Assembly (NCBI RefSeq): GCF_001570425.1
Contig: NZ_BCSX01000004.1
Span: 1-64,000, forward strand
Source: Mycolicibacterium brisbanense
GTDB lineage: Bacteria > Actinomycetota > Actinomycetes > Mycobacteriales > Mycobacteriaceae
DNA: 64,000 nucleotides
Reading direction: 5' to 3'
Part shown: positions 11,936-22,190 of the stretch, one piece after another
Position numbering within the stretch: the first letter of the stretch is position 1
Layout: each line of letters starts with the position of its first letter
Notes under the pieces: generated by a model
Told to the model about the DNA's origin: nothing
The model's database searches: none
The model's input: only the letters and a program-made list of their open reading frames with translations
Position numbers and translations under genes: made by a program

Positions 11936-12697
11936 GTGATCGAACTCAAGACCGACGACGAGATTGAGAAGATGCGGACCACCGGCCGCTTCGTGGCCCA
12001 GGTGCTCACCGAACTCGGCGGGCTGGCGGAGGTCGGCGTGAACCTGCTCGACCTGGAACATCACGCCCGCGACATGGTCAAGCGTCGCGGCGCGCAGTCC
12101 TGCTACTGGGATTACGACCCGTCGTTCGGGTCGGGGCCCTTCCGCAACGTGATCTGCCTGTCGGTGAATGACGCTGTGCTGCACGGACTTCCCTTCAACT
12201 ACGCGCTGCGCGACGGCGACGTGTTGAGCATGGACTTCGCGGTCTCCATCGACGGCTGGGTCGCCGACGCGGCACGCACGGTGATCGTCGGCACACCTGC
12301 CGATGAGGACGTGCGGTTGATCCGCGCGACCGAGGAGGCGCTCGCGGCGGGCACAGCGGCGGCACGGCCCGGCGGGCGGCTCGGCGACATCTCCGCGGCC
12401 ATCGGCGCCGTCGTCGCGGCCTACGGCTACTCCGTCAATCTCCAATTCGGCGGCCACGGCCTCGGCAGGACCATGCACGAAGATCCGCACGTGCCGAACA
12501 ACGGCAAGCCCGGGCGCGGCATGCGGCTACGGGCAGGTATGACACTCGCGCTGGAGCCGTGGCTCGCCCGCACCACCAACCGCATCGTCTACGACCGCGA
12601 CGGGTGGACCATCCGCTCGGCCGACGGATCGCGCACCGCGCACACCGAGAACACCATCGCGATCACCGACGCGGGCCCGGTGGTGCTCACGCGTTAG
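11936..12697 (+). CDS. map: Type I methionine aminopeptidase (additional copy)
   Basis: This 253-residue enzyme removes N-terminal methionine from new proteins using two metal ions. All expected residues are visible: HGLP near residue 82, the aspartate pair in SMDFAVSIDGWVADAAR, the histidine in GGHGLGRTMHEDPHVPN, and the glutamates in LALEPW and HTENTIAIT. The GTG at 11936 has AAGGAG at 11923-11928 with 7-nt spacing; the longer upstream open frame would run through the operator region and is not used. Mycobacteria normally carry two map genes elsewhere, so this regulated extra copy is probably accessory. Its stop overlaps the convergent MFS gene by 4 nt. Confidence 0.9.
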   Translation: MIELKTDDEIEKMRTTGRFVAQVLTELGGLAEVGVNLLDLEHHARDMVKRRGAQSCYWDYDPSFGSGPFRNVICLSVNDAVLHGLPFNYALRDGDVLSMDFAVSIDGWVADAARTVIVGTPADEDVRLIRATEEALAAGTAAARPGGRLGDISAAIGAVVAAYGYSVNLQFGGHGLGRTMHEDPHVPNNGKPGRGMRLRAGMTLALEPWLARTTNRIVYDRDGWTIRSADGSRTAHTENTIAITDAGPVVLTR

Positions 12698-14007
12698 TAC
12701 CGCGGCCGCAGCAACAGCGTCGCGACGACGCTGACCGCGGCGGTGGCGACCAGATACCCGCAGGCGTACCAGGGCTTACCCCCGCCCGCGGCGATGAGCG
12801 CTGTCAGGATCAGCGGCGTCAGACCCGACGCGTACACCCCGGAGAGCTGATACACCGTCGACAACCCGGTGTAGCGGGTGCGCGTCGGGAACAGAGATGC
12901 GTACAGCGTGCCCTGGGCGCCGTAGAACCACGCGTGAATCACGCCGAACGCCAACAGCATTGCCGCCGAGTAGGCCAGGATGCTGCGAGTGCCGAACAGT
13001 GCGAACGCCGGGAACACCACGAGACCGTAGGCGGCGATCCCGGTGGCGTACATCGTGCGGGCACCGAACCGGTCGGCCAGATGACCCGACACCGGTAACA
13101 ACGCCGCCATCACCAACGCCGAGATGGTGACCACGATCAGCACCGGCACCTTGCCCAGGTGCAGCGTGGTGGTGGCGTACGCGATGGTGAACACACCCCA
13201 GGTGTTGAACGCGGCGCCCTCGCCCCACCGCGACAGCAGGCCGAGGATCGTCGACCGCAGCGTCGGCGGCCGGAAGATCTCCCGTACGGGGACCGCCGAG
13301 CGGTCGTCCTCGGCACGGATCCTCTCGAAGGCCGGCGTCTCCGCCACGCGGAATCGCACCACCACGCCGAAGATCACCAGCGCAATGCTGATCAGAAAGG
13401 CGATGCGCCACCCGTAGGCCAGGAAAGCCTCCGGCGACAGGGCCAGCTGCAGCACCACGAACACGCCGGTACCCAGTGCCAGGCCCAGCGCCAGCCCGAT
13501 CTGGGGAATGCTGCCGAACAGCCCGCGACGGTTGCGCGGACTGTGTTCGACGGCCAGCAGCACCGCGCCGGCCCACTCGCCGCCGAGGGCGAAACCCTGC
13601 ACGACGCGCAGCGCCAGCAGCAGCGCCGGTGCCAGCACCCCGATCTGCGCTGCCGTCGGCAGCACACCCATCAATGCGGTGGCGCCGCCCATCAACAACA
13701 TGGTCAGCGCGAGCGTGCGCTTGCGGCCGATCCGGTCGCCGATGTGCCCGAACACGAAGCCGCCGATCGGGCGCACCACGAAGCCGACCGCGAATGTCGC
13801 GAACGCCAGCATGGTCCCGACGAAGGAGCTCTGGTCGGGAAAGAACGCATGGTTGAACACCAGGCTCGCGGCAGTGGCGTAGAGGAAGAAGTCGTACCAC
13901 TCGATGGTCGTTCCGAGCAGGCTGGCCAGCAGCGCAGTCCGCACGATCCTCGGGTCGGCAGGCGACGCGGCGGGCTGCGCGGCCGGGGCGGTCGTCGTGA
14001 AGGTCAC
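12694..14007 (-). CDS. MFS metabolite:proton symporter (ShiA/ProP type)
   Basis: This 437-residue carrier has 12 predicted membrane helices. It begins the first helix with LLGTTIEWYDFFLYATAA, a hallmark of the metabolite:H+ symporter subfamily, and shows the loop 2-3 motif GHIGDRIGRKRTL. The loop after helix 4 reads RVVQGFALGGEWAGAVLLA, also typical. Members carry shikimate, dicarboxylates, betaine or proline; the substrate here cannot be read from the sequence. It lies 76 nt downstream of kgd on the same strand. Its 3' end overlaps the convergent map gene by 4 nt. Confidence 0.9.
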   Translation of the reverse strand: MTFTTTAPAAQPAASPADPRIVRTALLASLLGTTIEWYDFFLYATAASLVFNHAFFPDQSSFVGTMLAFATFAVGFVVRPIGGFVFGHIGDRIGRKRTLALTMLLMGGATALMGVLPTAAQIGVLAPALLLALRVVQGFALGGEWAGAVLLAVEHSPRNRRGLFGSIPQIGLALGLALGTGVFVVLQLALSPEAFLAYGWRIAFLISIALVIFGVVVRFRVAETPAFERIRAEDDRSAVPVREIFRPPTLRSTILGLLSRWGEGAAFNTWGVFTIAYATTTLHLGKVPVLIVVTISALVMAALLPVSGHLADRFGARTMYATGIAAYGLVVFPAFALFGTRSILAYSAAMLLAFGVIHAWFYGAQGTLYASLFPTRTRYTGLSTVYQLSGVYASGLTPLILTALIAAGGGKPWYACGYLVATAAVSVVATLLLRPRY

Positions 14008-14051
14008 CCTTGTTGACTAATCGCCCCGGGCCGCGCTGCCCAGTGTTGCGT

Positions 14052-14073
14052 GCGCGGTGATTCGAACCCGCGC
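14052..14073 (-). other. Hairpin with a tRNA T-loop-like loop between kgd and the MFS gene
   Basis: On the reverse strand GCGCGG and CCGCGC form a 6-bp stem around the 10-nt loop GTTCGAATCA. No U-run follows, so a classical terminator is not supported. No acceptor, D or anticodon arm fits around it. It sits 10-35 nt after the kgd stop and could act in 3' end formation or attenuate read-through to the MFS gene. Confidence 0.3.
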
Positions 14074-14083
14074 CAGCTACCGG

Positions 14084-17000
14084 CTACCCGAACGCGAGGT
14101 CGATGATCTCCTGCTGCTCCACGGCGTGCACCTTCGACGATCCGGACGATGGTGCGGACATCGCGCGCCGGGAGATGCGTTTGATGGGGTTGAAGTACTC
14201 GGGGAGCACTTCGGGCAGGGTGAGCCCGACTGAGGGCCAGGCGCCCTGGTTGGCGGGTTCTTCTTGGACCCAGTACTTGTCGGTGGCGTTCGGGTAGAGG
14301 TCCAGGGTTTGGGCCAGCCGGCGCTTGGGCAGCGGCGCGAGTTGTTCGAGCCGCACGAGGGCCACGTCGTCGCGCTTGTCCTTGACCTTGCGGGCGGCCA
14401 GGTCGTAGTAGATCTTGCCGCTGCACAACAGGATTCGGGTGACCTTACTGCGATCACCGTCACCGTCGGTGTAGGTGGGCTCTTCGAGCACCGAGCGGAA
14501 TTTCTGTTCGGTGAAGTCGCGGATGTCGGAGACCGCGGCCTTGTTGCGCAGCATCGATTTGGGTGTGAACACGATCAACGGGCGTTGGATCCCGTCAAGG
14601 CCGTGGCGACGCAGCAGATGGAAGTAGTTGGCCGGCGTGGACGGCACCGCGATGGTCATCGACCCTTCGGCCCACAGCTGCAGGAACCGTTCGATACGCC
14701 CGGAGGTGTGGTCGGGGCCTTGGCCTTCGTGTCCGTGCGGCAGCAGCAACACGACGTTGGACAGCTGGCCCCATTTGGCCTCACCGGAGGAGATGAATTC
14801 GTCGATGATGGATTGCGCACCGTTGACGAAGTCACCGAACTGGGCTTCCCAGAGCACCATGGCGTCGGGGTTGCCCACCGAGTAGCCGTATTCGAAACCG
14901 ACGGCGGCGTATTCGGACAGCGCCGAGTTGTACACCAGGAACCGGCCGCCGGTGGGGGTGCCGTCGGTGTTGGTGGCCAGCAGTTGCAGCGGGGTGAACT
15001 CCTCGCCGGTCTTACGGTCGACGATGACGGCGTGGCGCTGGGTGAACGTGCCACGCTGGGTGTCCTGGCCGCTCAACCGGACCAGTTTGCCTTCGGAGAC
15101 CAGGGAACCCAGGGCGAGCAGTTCGGCGAAGGCCCAGTCGATCTTGCCTTCGTAGGCCATCTCCCGACGCTTCTCCAGCACCGGCTTGACGCGCGGGTGC
15201 ACGGTGAACCCCTCGGGCAGGGCCAGGTGCGCGTCGCCGATCCGGGCCAGCAACGATTTGTCGACCGCGGTCGCGAGCCGTTGCGGGATCTGCTGATCGG
15301 CTTCCACCGATTCGCTCGGTTCGGCGGCGTGCTTCTCCAGTTCGCGGACCTCGTTGAACACCCGCTCCAGCTGACCCTGGTAGTCGCGCAGGGCGTCTTC
15401 GGCTTCCTTCATCGAGATGTCGCCGCGGCCGATGAGGGATTCGGTGTAGGCCTTGCGAGAACCACGCTTGGTGTCGATGACGTCGTACATGTAGGGCTGG
15501 GTCATCGACGGGTCGTCGCCTTCGTTGTGACCGCGGCGGCGGTAGCACAGCATGTCGATGACGACGTCTTTCTTGAACGCCTGGCGGAAGTCGATGGCCA
15601 GCCGCGCCACCCAGGCGCAGGCTTCGGGGTCGTCGCCGTTGACGTGGAAGATCGGCGCGCCGATCATCTTCGCGACGTCGGTGCAGTACTCGCTGGACCG
15701 CGAATCCGTTGGCGCGGTGGTGAACCCGATCTGGTTGTTGACCACGATGTGGATGGTGCCGCCCGTGCGATACCCCTTGAGCAACGCCAGATTGAGGGTT
15801 TCGGCGACCACGCCCTGCCCGGCGAACGCCGCGTCGCCGTGCAGCATCAGCGGCACCACCGGGAAGGTTTGGGACCCTTCGGCGTCGGCGCCGTTGTCGA
15901 GCAGGTCCTGCTTGGCCCGCACCAGGCCCTCCAGCACCGGGTCGACGGCCTCCAGGTGGCTCGGGTTGGCAGTCAGCGACACCTGAATGTCGTTGTCGCC
16001 GAACATCTGGATGTAATTCCCCGAGGCCCCGAGGTGGTACTTCACATCGCCGGAGCCGTGGGCTTGCGACGGATTGAGGTTGCCCTCGAACTCGGTGAAG
16101 ATCTGGCTGTAGGGCTTGCCGACGATGTTGGCCAGCACGTTGAGCCTGCCGCGGTGCGGCATGCCGATGATGACCTCATCGAGGCCGTGTTCGGCGGCCT
16201 GGTCGATCGCGGCGTCCATCATCGGGATGACGGTTTCCGCGCCTTCCAGTGAGAAACGTTTCTGCCCAACGTATTTGGTTTGCAGGAAGGTCTCGAACGC
16301 TTCGGCGGCGTTGAGCTTGGACAGGATGTACTTCTGCTCGGCGACCGTGGGCTTGGCGTGCTTGACCTCGATACGCTCCTGCAGCCACTTCTGCTGTTCG
16401 GGTTCGAGGATGTGGGTGTATTCCACGCCGACATGGCGGCAGTAGGCATCGCGCAGCAGGCCGAGGATGTCGCGCAGTTTCATGTATTGCTTGCCGGCGA
16501 ACCCGTCGACCTTGAACGCCCGGTCCAGATCCCACAGGGTCAGGCCGTGAGTGTTGACGTCCAGGTCGGGATGGGAGCGGAAGCGGGTCTTGTCCAGCCG
16601 CAGCGGATCGATGTCGGCCATCAGATGCCCGCGGTTGCGGTAGGCCGCGATCAGTTCGATGACGCGCGCGTTCTTGTCGGCGATCGAGTCGGGGTTGTCG
16701 GTGCGCCACCGCACGGGCTCGTACGGGATGCCCAGTTCGCGGAAGATCTCGTCGAAGAACTCGTCGTCGAGCAGCAACTGGTGGATGGTGCGCAGGAAGT
16801 CGCCGGATTCCGCACCCTGGATGATGCGGTGGTCGTAGGTCGAGGTCAGGGTGATCAGCTTGCCGATGCCGACCTCGTTGATGCGTTCTTCGCTCGCACC
16901 CTGGAACTCGGCCGGGTACTCCATGGCGCCTGCGCCGATGATGGCGCCCTGCCCGGCCATCAGGCGGGGCACGGAGTGCACGGTGCCGATGGTGCCGGGG

Positions 17001-17791
17001 TTGGTCAGCGAGATGGTGACGCCGGAGAAGTCCTCTGCGGTGAGTTTGCCGTCGCGGGCGCGCCGGACGATGTCTTCGTAGGCGGCGATGAACTGGCCGA
17101 AGGCCATGGTTTCGCACTTCTTGATGGCGGCGACGACCAGTTGGCGGTTGCCGTCCTTGCCGGGCAGGTCGATGGCCAGGCCGAGGTTGGTGTGCGCCGG
17201 CGTGACCGCATTCGGTTTGCCGTCGATCTCGGCGAAGTGCCGGTTCATGTTCGGGAACTTCTTGACCGCCTGCACGATCGCGTAGCCGAGCAGGTGGGTG
17301 AAGCTGATCTTGCCGCCGCGGGTGCGTTTGAGATGGTTGTTGATCACGACGCGGTTGTCGATCATCAACTTCGCCGGGATGGCCCGCACGCTGGTCGCGG
17401 TGGGTACCTCCAGCGAGGTGTTCATGTTCTTCACCACAGCAGCCGCAGCACCGCGCAACACCTGCGACTCATCACCCTCGGCCACCGTCACCGACTTTGC
17501 CGGCTTGGGTGCGGGAGCCGCCGGGGCGGCAGCGGCGGCCGGCGCCGCTGGAGTAGCCGGGGCGGGAGCCGCCGGGGCGGCCGGGGCCGGGGGAGCAGCC
17601 GGGGTGGCGGGCGCGGCGGGCGTCGCCGACTGGCCGTTGGCGGCCGTAGCGTCGGTCGCTGGTTCGGGGGAGTAGTCGACGAGGAACTCGTGCCAACTCG
17701 GATCCACCGACGATGGATCCTCGCGGAACTTGCGATACATCTCCTCGACCAACCACTCGTTCTGCCCGAATGGTGAAGGTGAACTGGTCAC
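14084..17791 (-). CDS. kgd: Multifunctional 2-oxoglutarate metabolism enzyme Kgd (E2-E1 fusion)
   Basis: The 1235-residue protein is the actinobacterial fusion that feeds 2-oxoglutarate into the TCA cycle: ThDP-dependent decarboxylase, the E1 of the 2-oxoglutarate dehydrogenase complex, and carboligase. The order is an N-terminal segment (1-40, [12 protein letters not shown]), an Ala/Pro linker (about 45-100), an E2-type succinyltransferase domain without lipoyl domain ([13 protein letters not shown] and the catalytic [12 protein letters not shown]), then the E1 part with [13 protein letters not shown] and the ThDP/metal region [13 protein letters not shown]...NNQIGFTT. The length is close to the 1227-1231 residues of relatives. 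A GTG at 17791 starts the gene. GarA, its known inhibitor in mycobacteria, is not in the window. Confidence 0.97.
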   Translation of the reverse strand: MTSSPSPFGQNEWLVEEMYRKFREDPSSVDPSWHEFLVDYSPEPATDATAANGQSATPAAPATPAAPPAPAAPAAPAPATPAAPAAAAAPAAPAPKPAKSVTVAEGDESQVLRGAAAAVVKNMNTSLEVPTATSVRAIPAKLMIDNRVVINNHLKRTRGGKISFTHLLGYAIVQAVKKFPNMNRHFAEIDGKPNAVTPAHTNLGLAIDLPGKDGNRQLVVAAIKKCETMAFGQFIAAYEDIVRRARDGKLTAEDFSGVTISLTNPGTIGTVHSVPRLMAGQGAIIGAGAMEYPAEFQGASEERINEVGIGKLITLTSTYDHRIIQGAESGDFLRTIHQLLLDDEFFDEIFRELGIPYEPVRWRTDNPDSIADKNARVIELIAAYRNRGHLMADIDPLRLDKTRFRSHPDLDVNTHGLTLWDLDRAFKVDGFAGKQYMKLRDILGLLRDAYCRHVGVEYTHILEPEQQKWLQERIEVKHAKPTVAEQKYILSKLNAAEAFETFLQTKYVGQKRFSLEGAETVIPMMDAAIDQAAEHGLDEVIIGMPHRGRLNVLANIVGKPYSQIFTEFEGNLNPSQAHGSGDVKYHLGASGNYIQMFGDNDIQVSLTANPSHLEAVDPVLEGLVRAKQDLLDNGADAEGSQTFPVVPLMLHGDAAFAGQGVVAETLNLALLKGYRTGGTIHIVVNNQIGFTTAPTDSRSSEYCTDVAKMIGAPIFHVNGDDPEACAWVARLAIDFRQAFKKDVVIDMLCYRRRGHNEGDDPSMTQPYMYDVIDTKRGSRKAYTESLIGRGDISMKEAEDALRDYQGQLERVFNEVRELEKHAAEPSESVEADQQIPQRLATAVDKSLLARIGDAHLALPEGFTVHPRVKPVLEKRREMAYEGKIDWAFAELLALGSLVSEGKLVRLSGQDTQRGTFTQRHAVIVDRKTGEEFTPLQLLATNTDGTPTGGRFLVYNSALSEYAAVGFEYGYSVGNPDAMVLWEAQFGDFVNGAQSIIDEFISSGEAKWGQLSNVVLLLPHGHEGQGPDHTSGRIERFLQLWAEGSMTIAVPSTPANYFHLLRRHGLDGIQRPLIVFTPKSMLRNKAAVSDIRDFTEQKFRSVLEEPTYTDGDGDRSKVTRILLCSGKIYYDLAARKVKDKRDDVALVRLEQLAPLPKRRLAQTLDLYPNATDKYWVQEEPANQGAWPSVGLTLPEVLPEYFNPIKRISRRAMSAPSSGSSKVHAVEQQEIIDLAFG

Positions 17792-17963
17792 GGCAGCTGC
17801 TCGCCTCGATTCTTGGTCTCGGCAAGCCGTGGCAAGGGGGCTCGCCGCTCGTCTTTTCGTTGTGTCTGCGGTGACCTGCGTGACCGCCGTCTAAAGGCTA
17901 GCGCCTCCGAGCCGACGGCGACCAGGCACCGCCCATCTGGGCAGGACGTGTTGTCGCGGGCCC

Positions 17964-18713
17964 TCAGGACTGTGCGGACGGCAGCACATGCAGGGTTGCG
18001 GGCCACCTCGGCGGGGGTGGCCCGAACGCCTTCTGTGCGTTGCCGATGATCTTCTTACCCATGAGCCGGTTGCCCACGCCACCGACGACGGCGCCGATGC
18101 CGACCGGCAGCATCTTGCCCAGCGCCATGGCGCCGCGCTTGAGGGTGTACTTCTTGACGAAGAACCGCACCAGTCGCGAATTGAGCTGGGACACCGCGGG
18201 TAATGGCAGCGTTGCTGCACCGTCGGACAGCCAGGCCCCGCTGGTCCGCCCGGAGCCAAGAAGGTCGGCGATCGCGTGCTTGCTGTCCTCGCCGACGAGC
18301 ACCGCGAGCACCAGGGCACGTCGGCGCTCTTTGTGGTCGGCGGGGATGCCGTGGACCTCGGCGACGGCGAGCACGAACACCGACGTCGCCTCCAGGAACA
18401 CCACGGTCTCACCGGCCACCGCGGACAGCGCCGTAAGGGTGCCGATACCGGGGAACGCCGCGGCCGAGCCGACCGCTGCGCCGCTGGCCATCACGGCGGC
18501 GAGGTAGTGCTTTTCCAGCCGGGTGATGATCTCGGCGGGGGTGGCGTTGGGCCGCTGATTGCGCAGCCGGTCGACGTAGGCCTTGACCGCGGGCGCCTGC
18601 ACGCGGGCGCTGCGCTCCAGGATCGCCGACAGCACCTTCGCCGCAGCGCTGGGATCCTCGTCGGCTCCATCGCGGACTGCCGGCAACTGTTTCTTGGTGG
18701 ACCGAGCGCTCAC
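17964..18713 (-). CDS. Conserved membrane protein, Rv1249c-like (weakly EcsC-like)
   Basis: This 249-residue protein of unknown function has a hydrophilic start (SARSTKKQLPAV) and a helical segment. Then come two hydrophobic Gly/Ala-rich stretches around residues 85-125 (FPGIGTLTALSAVAGETVVFLEATSVFVLAVAEVHG), which recall EcsC-type proteins, and a third near 205-230 (ALGKMLPVGIGAVVGGVGNRLMGKKI). GTG at 18713 is chosen because GGAGG stands 7 nt upstream; the open frame reaches 18815 but without a ribosome site. The gene keeps the kgd-neighbour position of Rv1249c. The biochemical role is unknown. Confidence 0.75.
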   Translation of the reverse strand: MSARSTKKQLPAVRDGADEDPSAAAKVLSAILERSARVQAPAVKAYVDRLRNQRPNATPAEIITRLEKHYLAAVMASGAAVGSAAAFPGIGTLTALSAVAGETVVFLEATSVFVLAVAEVHGIPADHKERRRALVLAVLVGEDSKHAIADLLGSGRTSGAWLSDGAATLPLPAVSQLNSRLVRFFVKKYTLKRGAMALGKMLPVGIGAVVGGVGNRLMGKKIIGNAQKAFGPPPPRWPATLHVLPSAQS

Positions 18714-18858
18714 TTCGGGGCCTCCCCACGTGCGGACCGACAAACATCGGCTGAATGTCCAGGCTAACCCTTGGGGAACGTGCGGCGACGGGTGCAGGGT
18801 TTCCGTCCGTGACACCTGTCACGGAATAAAAAACTGCGATGCGTGGCTAACCATTTCC

Positions 18859-20130
18859 ATGGCATCATCGCCCCACGTGGACGAGACGACAGCCAGCCAG
18901 AATCCCGGCGTGAGCCGCACCCGCATGATTCTGGTGTTGGGCGCCCTGATCGCCCTCGGCCCACTGACCATCGACATGTATCTGCCCGCGCTGCCGAAGA
19001 TCGCAGACGAGCTCTCGGTGTCGTCGTCGATCGCTCAGCTCACGCTCACCGGAACGCTCGCAGGCCTGGGATTGGGCCAGCTCATCGTGGGTCCGCTGTC
19101 GGATTCACTGGGCCGGCGGCGGCCGCTGATGGGCGGCATCGTGCTGCACATGCTGGCGTCGCTGCTCTGTGTCTTCGCCCCGAACATCGCAACTCTCGGC
19201 GTCGCGCGCGGCCTGCAGGGCATGGGCGCGGCCGCTGCCGCGGTGGTGGCTGTCGCGGTCGTCGGTGACCTGTTCGCGGGTTCGGCCGCTGCCACGGTGA
19301 TGTCCCGGCTGATGCTGGTGCTGGGCGTGGCGCCGGTGCTCGCGCCGTCACTGGGCGCGGCCGTGCTGCTGAAGGGTTCGTGGCACTGGGTGTTCGTCGC
19401 GCTGGTGCTGCTGGCCGGTGCGCTGTTGCTGATGGCCGTGTTCGCGCTGCCGGAAACGCTGCCGGTGTCGCATCGGCGCCCGTTGCACGTCGGCAGCATT
19501 CTCGCCACCTATGCCGAGCTGCTGCGCGATACGCGCTTCGTCATCCTGGTGCTGGTCGCCGCCCTCGGCATGTCCGGTTTGTTCGCCTACATCTCGGCGG
19601 CGCCGTTCGTGCTGCAGGGCCGCTTCGGGCTTGACCAGCAAGCGTTCGCGCTGGTGTTCGCTGCGGGTGCGGTCGCGCTGATCGGGTCGACGCAGTTCAA
19701 CGTGGTGCTGCTGCGGCGCTTCACCCCGCAGGCGATCACCGTGGCGGCGCTGGCGGCGGCTTCGGTCGCCGGGTTGTTGTTCATCGGGCTCACGCTCGCC
19801 CAGGTCGGCGGGCTGGCCGGATTCATCGCACCGGTGCTCGCCATCCTGGCGGCCATGGGTCTGGTGATCCCGAACGCCCCTGCGATCGCGCTGTCACGTC
19901 ATCCCGATGCGGCAGGGACCGCCGCCGCGCTGCTCGGTGCCGCCCAGTTCGGGCTCGGTGCGGCGATCGCGCCGCTGGTCGGCGCATTGGGCAACGGGGC
20001 GCTGGCGTTGTCGGTGGTGATGACGCTCGGTGTGGTGATCGCGCTGTCCGCGTTGCTGGCCGTCGGCTTGCGACGCGGTGAAGAGACTGTGGGCGACATC
20101 GTTCCCGCAGCCGTCGCCGAACCTGCCTGA
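18859..20130 (+). CDS. MFS drug exporter, Bcr/CflA family
   Basis: This 423-residue transporter has 12 predicted helices. It begins ALGPLTIDMYLPALPKIA, diagnostic of the bicyclomycin-resistance/CflA subfamily, and carries the motif GPLSDSLGRRRPL in the loop between helices 2 and 3. Relatives export bicyclomycin, sulfonamides, chloramphenicol or dipeptides using the proton gradient. ATG at 18859 is selected because the conserved core starts about 35 residues later; the longer frame upstream overlaps the promoter of the divergent membrane protein. The gene is upstream of a second, unrelated MFS exporter, with 91 nt between them. Confidence 0.85.
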   Translation: MASSPHVDETTASQNPGVSRTRMILVLGALIALGPLTIDMYLPALPKIADELSVSSSIAQLTLTGTLAGLGLGQLIVGPLSDSLGRRRPLMGGIVLHMLASLLCVFAPNIATLGVARGLQGMGAAAAAVVAVAVVGDLFAGSAAATVMSRLMLVLGVAPVLAPSLGAAVLLKGSWHWVFVALVLLAGALLLMAVFALPETLPVSHRRPLHVGSILATYAELLRDTRFVILVLVAALGMSGLFAYISAAPFVLQGRFGLDQQAFALVFAAGAVALIGSTQFNVVLLRRFTPQAITVAALAAASVAGLLFIGLTLAQVGGLAGFIAPVLAILAAMGLVIPNAPAIALSRHPDAAGTAAALLGAAQFGLGAAIAPLVGALGNGALALSVVMTLGVVIALSALLAVGLRRGEETVGDIVPAAVAEPA

Positions 20131-20221
20131 CGGGTCTCCACCGGCACGCCGACTTGTCGGGAGGGGGGTGGGTCCGTAGCGTCGGCGGGGGCCAGTTCGT
20201 TGCCGTCCCCTCACTGATCAC

Positions 20222-22183
20222 ATGTTCGAGACCTTGAACGCCCGGTTCGCGGGCCGCACTGCCAGCCACAACCCGTGGAACGCGTTGTGGGCGATGATGG
20301 TCGGCTTCTTCATGATCCTGCTCGACGCCACCATCGTGGCCGTCGCCAATCCGACCATCATGCAGCGGTTGGGCGCCGACTACGACGGCGTGATCTGGGT
20401 GACCAGCGCGTACCTGCTGGCCTATGCCGTGCCGTTGCTGGTGTCGGGCCGGCTCGGCGATGTGTACGGACCGAAGAACCTCTACCTGGCCGGGCTGGCG
20501 CTGTTCACCGTGGCGTCGCTCGCCTGTGGGCTCGCGGGCAGCATCGAGATACTGATCGCCGCGCGCGTCGTCCAGGGGATCGGTGCGGCCTTGTTGACGC
20601 CGCAGACCCTCTCGACCATCACCCGCATCTTCCCGCCCGAGCGGCGGGGCGTCGCCATGAGTGTGTGGGGCGCCACCGCGGGGGTGGCCACGCTCGTCGG
20701 CCCGCTCGCCGGCGGCGTCCTGGTCGGTGGTCTCGGCTGGCAGTGGATCTTCTTCGTCAACGTGCCGATCGGCATCATCGGCTTCGTTCTTGCCCTCTGG
20801 CTGGTGCCCGTGCTGCCGACCGCGCCGCACGAGTTCGACCTGCTCGGTGTGACGTTGTCCGCGGTCGGCATGTTTCTCATCGTGTTCGCGCTGCAGGAAG
20901 GACATGCGCACCACTGGGCGCCGTGGGTGTGGGGCGCGCTGGCGGCCGGGGTCGGGGTGATGGTCGGCTTCGTCTACTGGCAGTCGGTCAACTCCGCCGA
21001 ACCGCTGATACCCCTGCGCATCTTTGCCGACCGCGATTTCAGCCTGGCCAATATCGGTGTGGCCACCATCGGCTTCGCCGTGACGGCGATGATCCTGCCG
21101 CTGATGTTCTACTCGCAGTCGGTGTGCGGCCTGTCGCCGACCCGGTCGGCACTGCTGGTCGCGCCGACCGCGATCGCCAGCGGTTTGCTGGCACCGTTGG
21201 TGGGCCGCATCGTGGACCGCTCGCATCCGCGGCCGGTGGTCGGTTTCGGCTTCGCCGCCATGGCCGTCGGCCTGACCTGGTTGTCGATCGAGATGACCCC
21301 GGTCACGCCGATCTGGCGGCTGGTGCTGCCGCAGGTGCTGATGGGCGTCGGTATGGCATTCATCTGGTCGCCGCTGGCCGCGACCGCGACCCGCAATCTG
21401 TCGCCGAGCCTCGCCGGCGCCGGGTCGGGTGTGTACAACGCCACCCGGCAGGTCGGCTCGGTGCTGGGCAGTGCCGGCATCGCGGCCTTCATGACGTGGG
21501 AGATCGGCAGGCAGATGCCGGGCCCCGCGGTGGTGCAGGCCCGCGCCGAGACTGCCGTGACGGTGCTGCCCGGGTTCCTGCACGAGCCGTTCGCCACGGC
21601 CATGGCCCAGTCGATGCTGCTGCCCGCATTCGTCGCGCTCTTCGGTGTGGTCGCGGCGTTGTTCCTGCGTGGCTCGGGTGACCGTCCGGATGTCGTCGAA
21701 GACAGCTACGCCGACGAGGTCGATGACGTCGATGACGACGACGAACCGACCGAGGTGCTGCGCGTGGTGGGCCCGGTCAACCAGTACCTGCCCGACTATC
21801 CCGACGACGACGAGTACATCGAGTACACCGTGGAGTGGGACGACGAACACGAGTACGAGCCCGAGCCCGAGTACGAGCCTGCGCCCGCACCCGATCCCGT
21901 CACCGAGCCGCTGAGCACCCCCGCACCGCCCGCGGCCACTGCCGCGGAAGAGGACGAGGACCCGTGGCAGGCAATTCTGAACCGGCTCATGGCCGACATG
22001 CCCGAGAATTCGTCAGACGAGCTGATCGGCCATGCGCACAACGGGTTTCACGTTGATGCCGGGCAGCATTTCCGGCCCTTGGAGCCGCCGAGCGGGGAAC
22101 ACCGCCGAGTCAACGGCAATCACTACGGCGGGGACCCCGACGACAACCCGTCGTACGGCAGGCATTCGCGGCCGGGGGATTAG
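20222..22183 (+). CDS. EmrB/QacA-type (DHA2) MFS exporter with long acidic tail, Rv1250-like
   Basis: This 653-residue protein has a 14-helix drug/H+ antiporter core (about residues 20-480). It includes the motif [13 protein letters not shown] in helix 1, [13 protein letters not shown] in loop 2-3 and the DHA2 motif [25 protein letters not shown]. The last 170 residues form a hydrophilic, acid-rich cytoplasmic tail with Asp/Glu clusters ([12 protein letters not shown]) and a Tyr-Glu-Pro repeat, ending [12 protein letters not shown]. The M. tuberculosis homologue Rv1250 is also extended but shorter overall. The substrate is unknown. The start ATG at 20222 directly precedes the hydrophilic 20 residues before helix 1. 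Confidence 0.9.
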   Translation: MFETLNARFAGRTASHNPWNALWAMMVGFFMILLDATIVAVANPTIMQRLGADYDGVIWVTSAYLLAYAVPLLVSGRLGDVYGPKNLYLAGLALFTVASLACGLAGSIEILIAARVVQGIGAALLTPQTLSTITRIFPPERRGVAMSVWGATAGVATLVGPLAGGVLVGGLGWQWIFFVNVPIGIIGFVLALWLVPVLPTAPHEFDLLGVTLSAVGMFLIVFALQEGHAHHWAPWVWGALAAGVGVMVGFVYWQSVNSAEPLIPLRIFADRDFSLANIGVATIGFAVTAMILPLMFYSQSVCGLSPTRSALLVAPTAIASGLLAPLVGRIVDRSHPRPVVGFGFAAMAVGLTWLSIEMTPVTPIWRLVLPQVLMGVGMAFIWSPLAATATRNLSPSLAGAGSGVYNATRQVGSVLGSAGIAAFMTWEIGRQMPGPAVVQARAETAVTVLPGFLHEPFATAMAQSMLLPAFVALFGVVAALFLRGSGDRPDVVEDSYADEVDDVDDDDEPTEVLRVVGPVNQYLPDYPDDDEYIEYTVEWDDEHEYEPEPEYEPAPAPDPVTEPLSTPAPPAATAAEEDEDPWQAILNRLMADMPENSSDELIGHAHNGFHVDAGQHFRPLEPPSGEHRRVNGNHYGGDPDDNPSYGRHSRPGD

Positions 22184-22190
22184 CGCGACG

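Noticed and set aside
14041..14120. Possible tRNA gene ending at 14041 (GTTCGAATCA loop on the reverse strand)
   Set aside because: No acceptor, D or anticodon arms pair around the T-arm-like hairpin, and the 5' part would lie inside the kgd coding sequence.
14264..16252. 662-residue open frame on the + strand opposite kgd
   Set aside because: It is the antisense shadow of kgd in GC-rich codons; the composition (Val/Gly/Asp/Arg-rich) is unnatural and no motif is present.
19823..21850. 675-residue open frame on the - strand opposite the EmrB exporter
   Set aside because: It is an antisense shadow with a His/Arg/Gln-rich low-complexity translation and no ribosome site.
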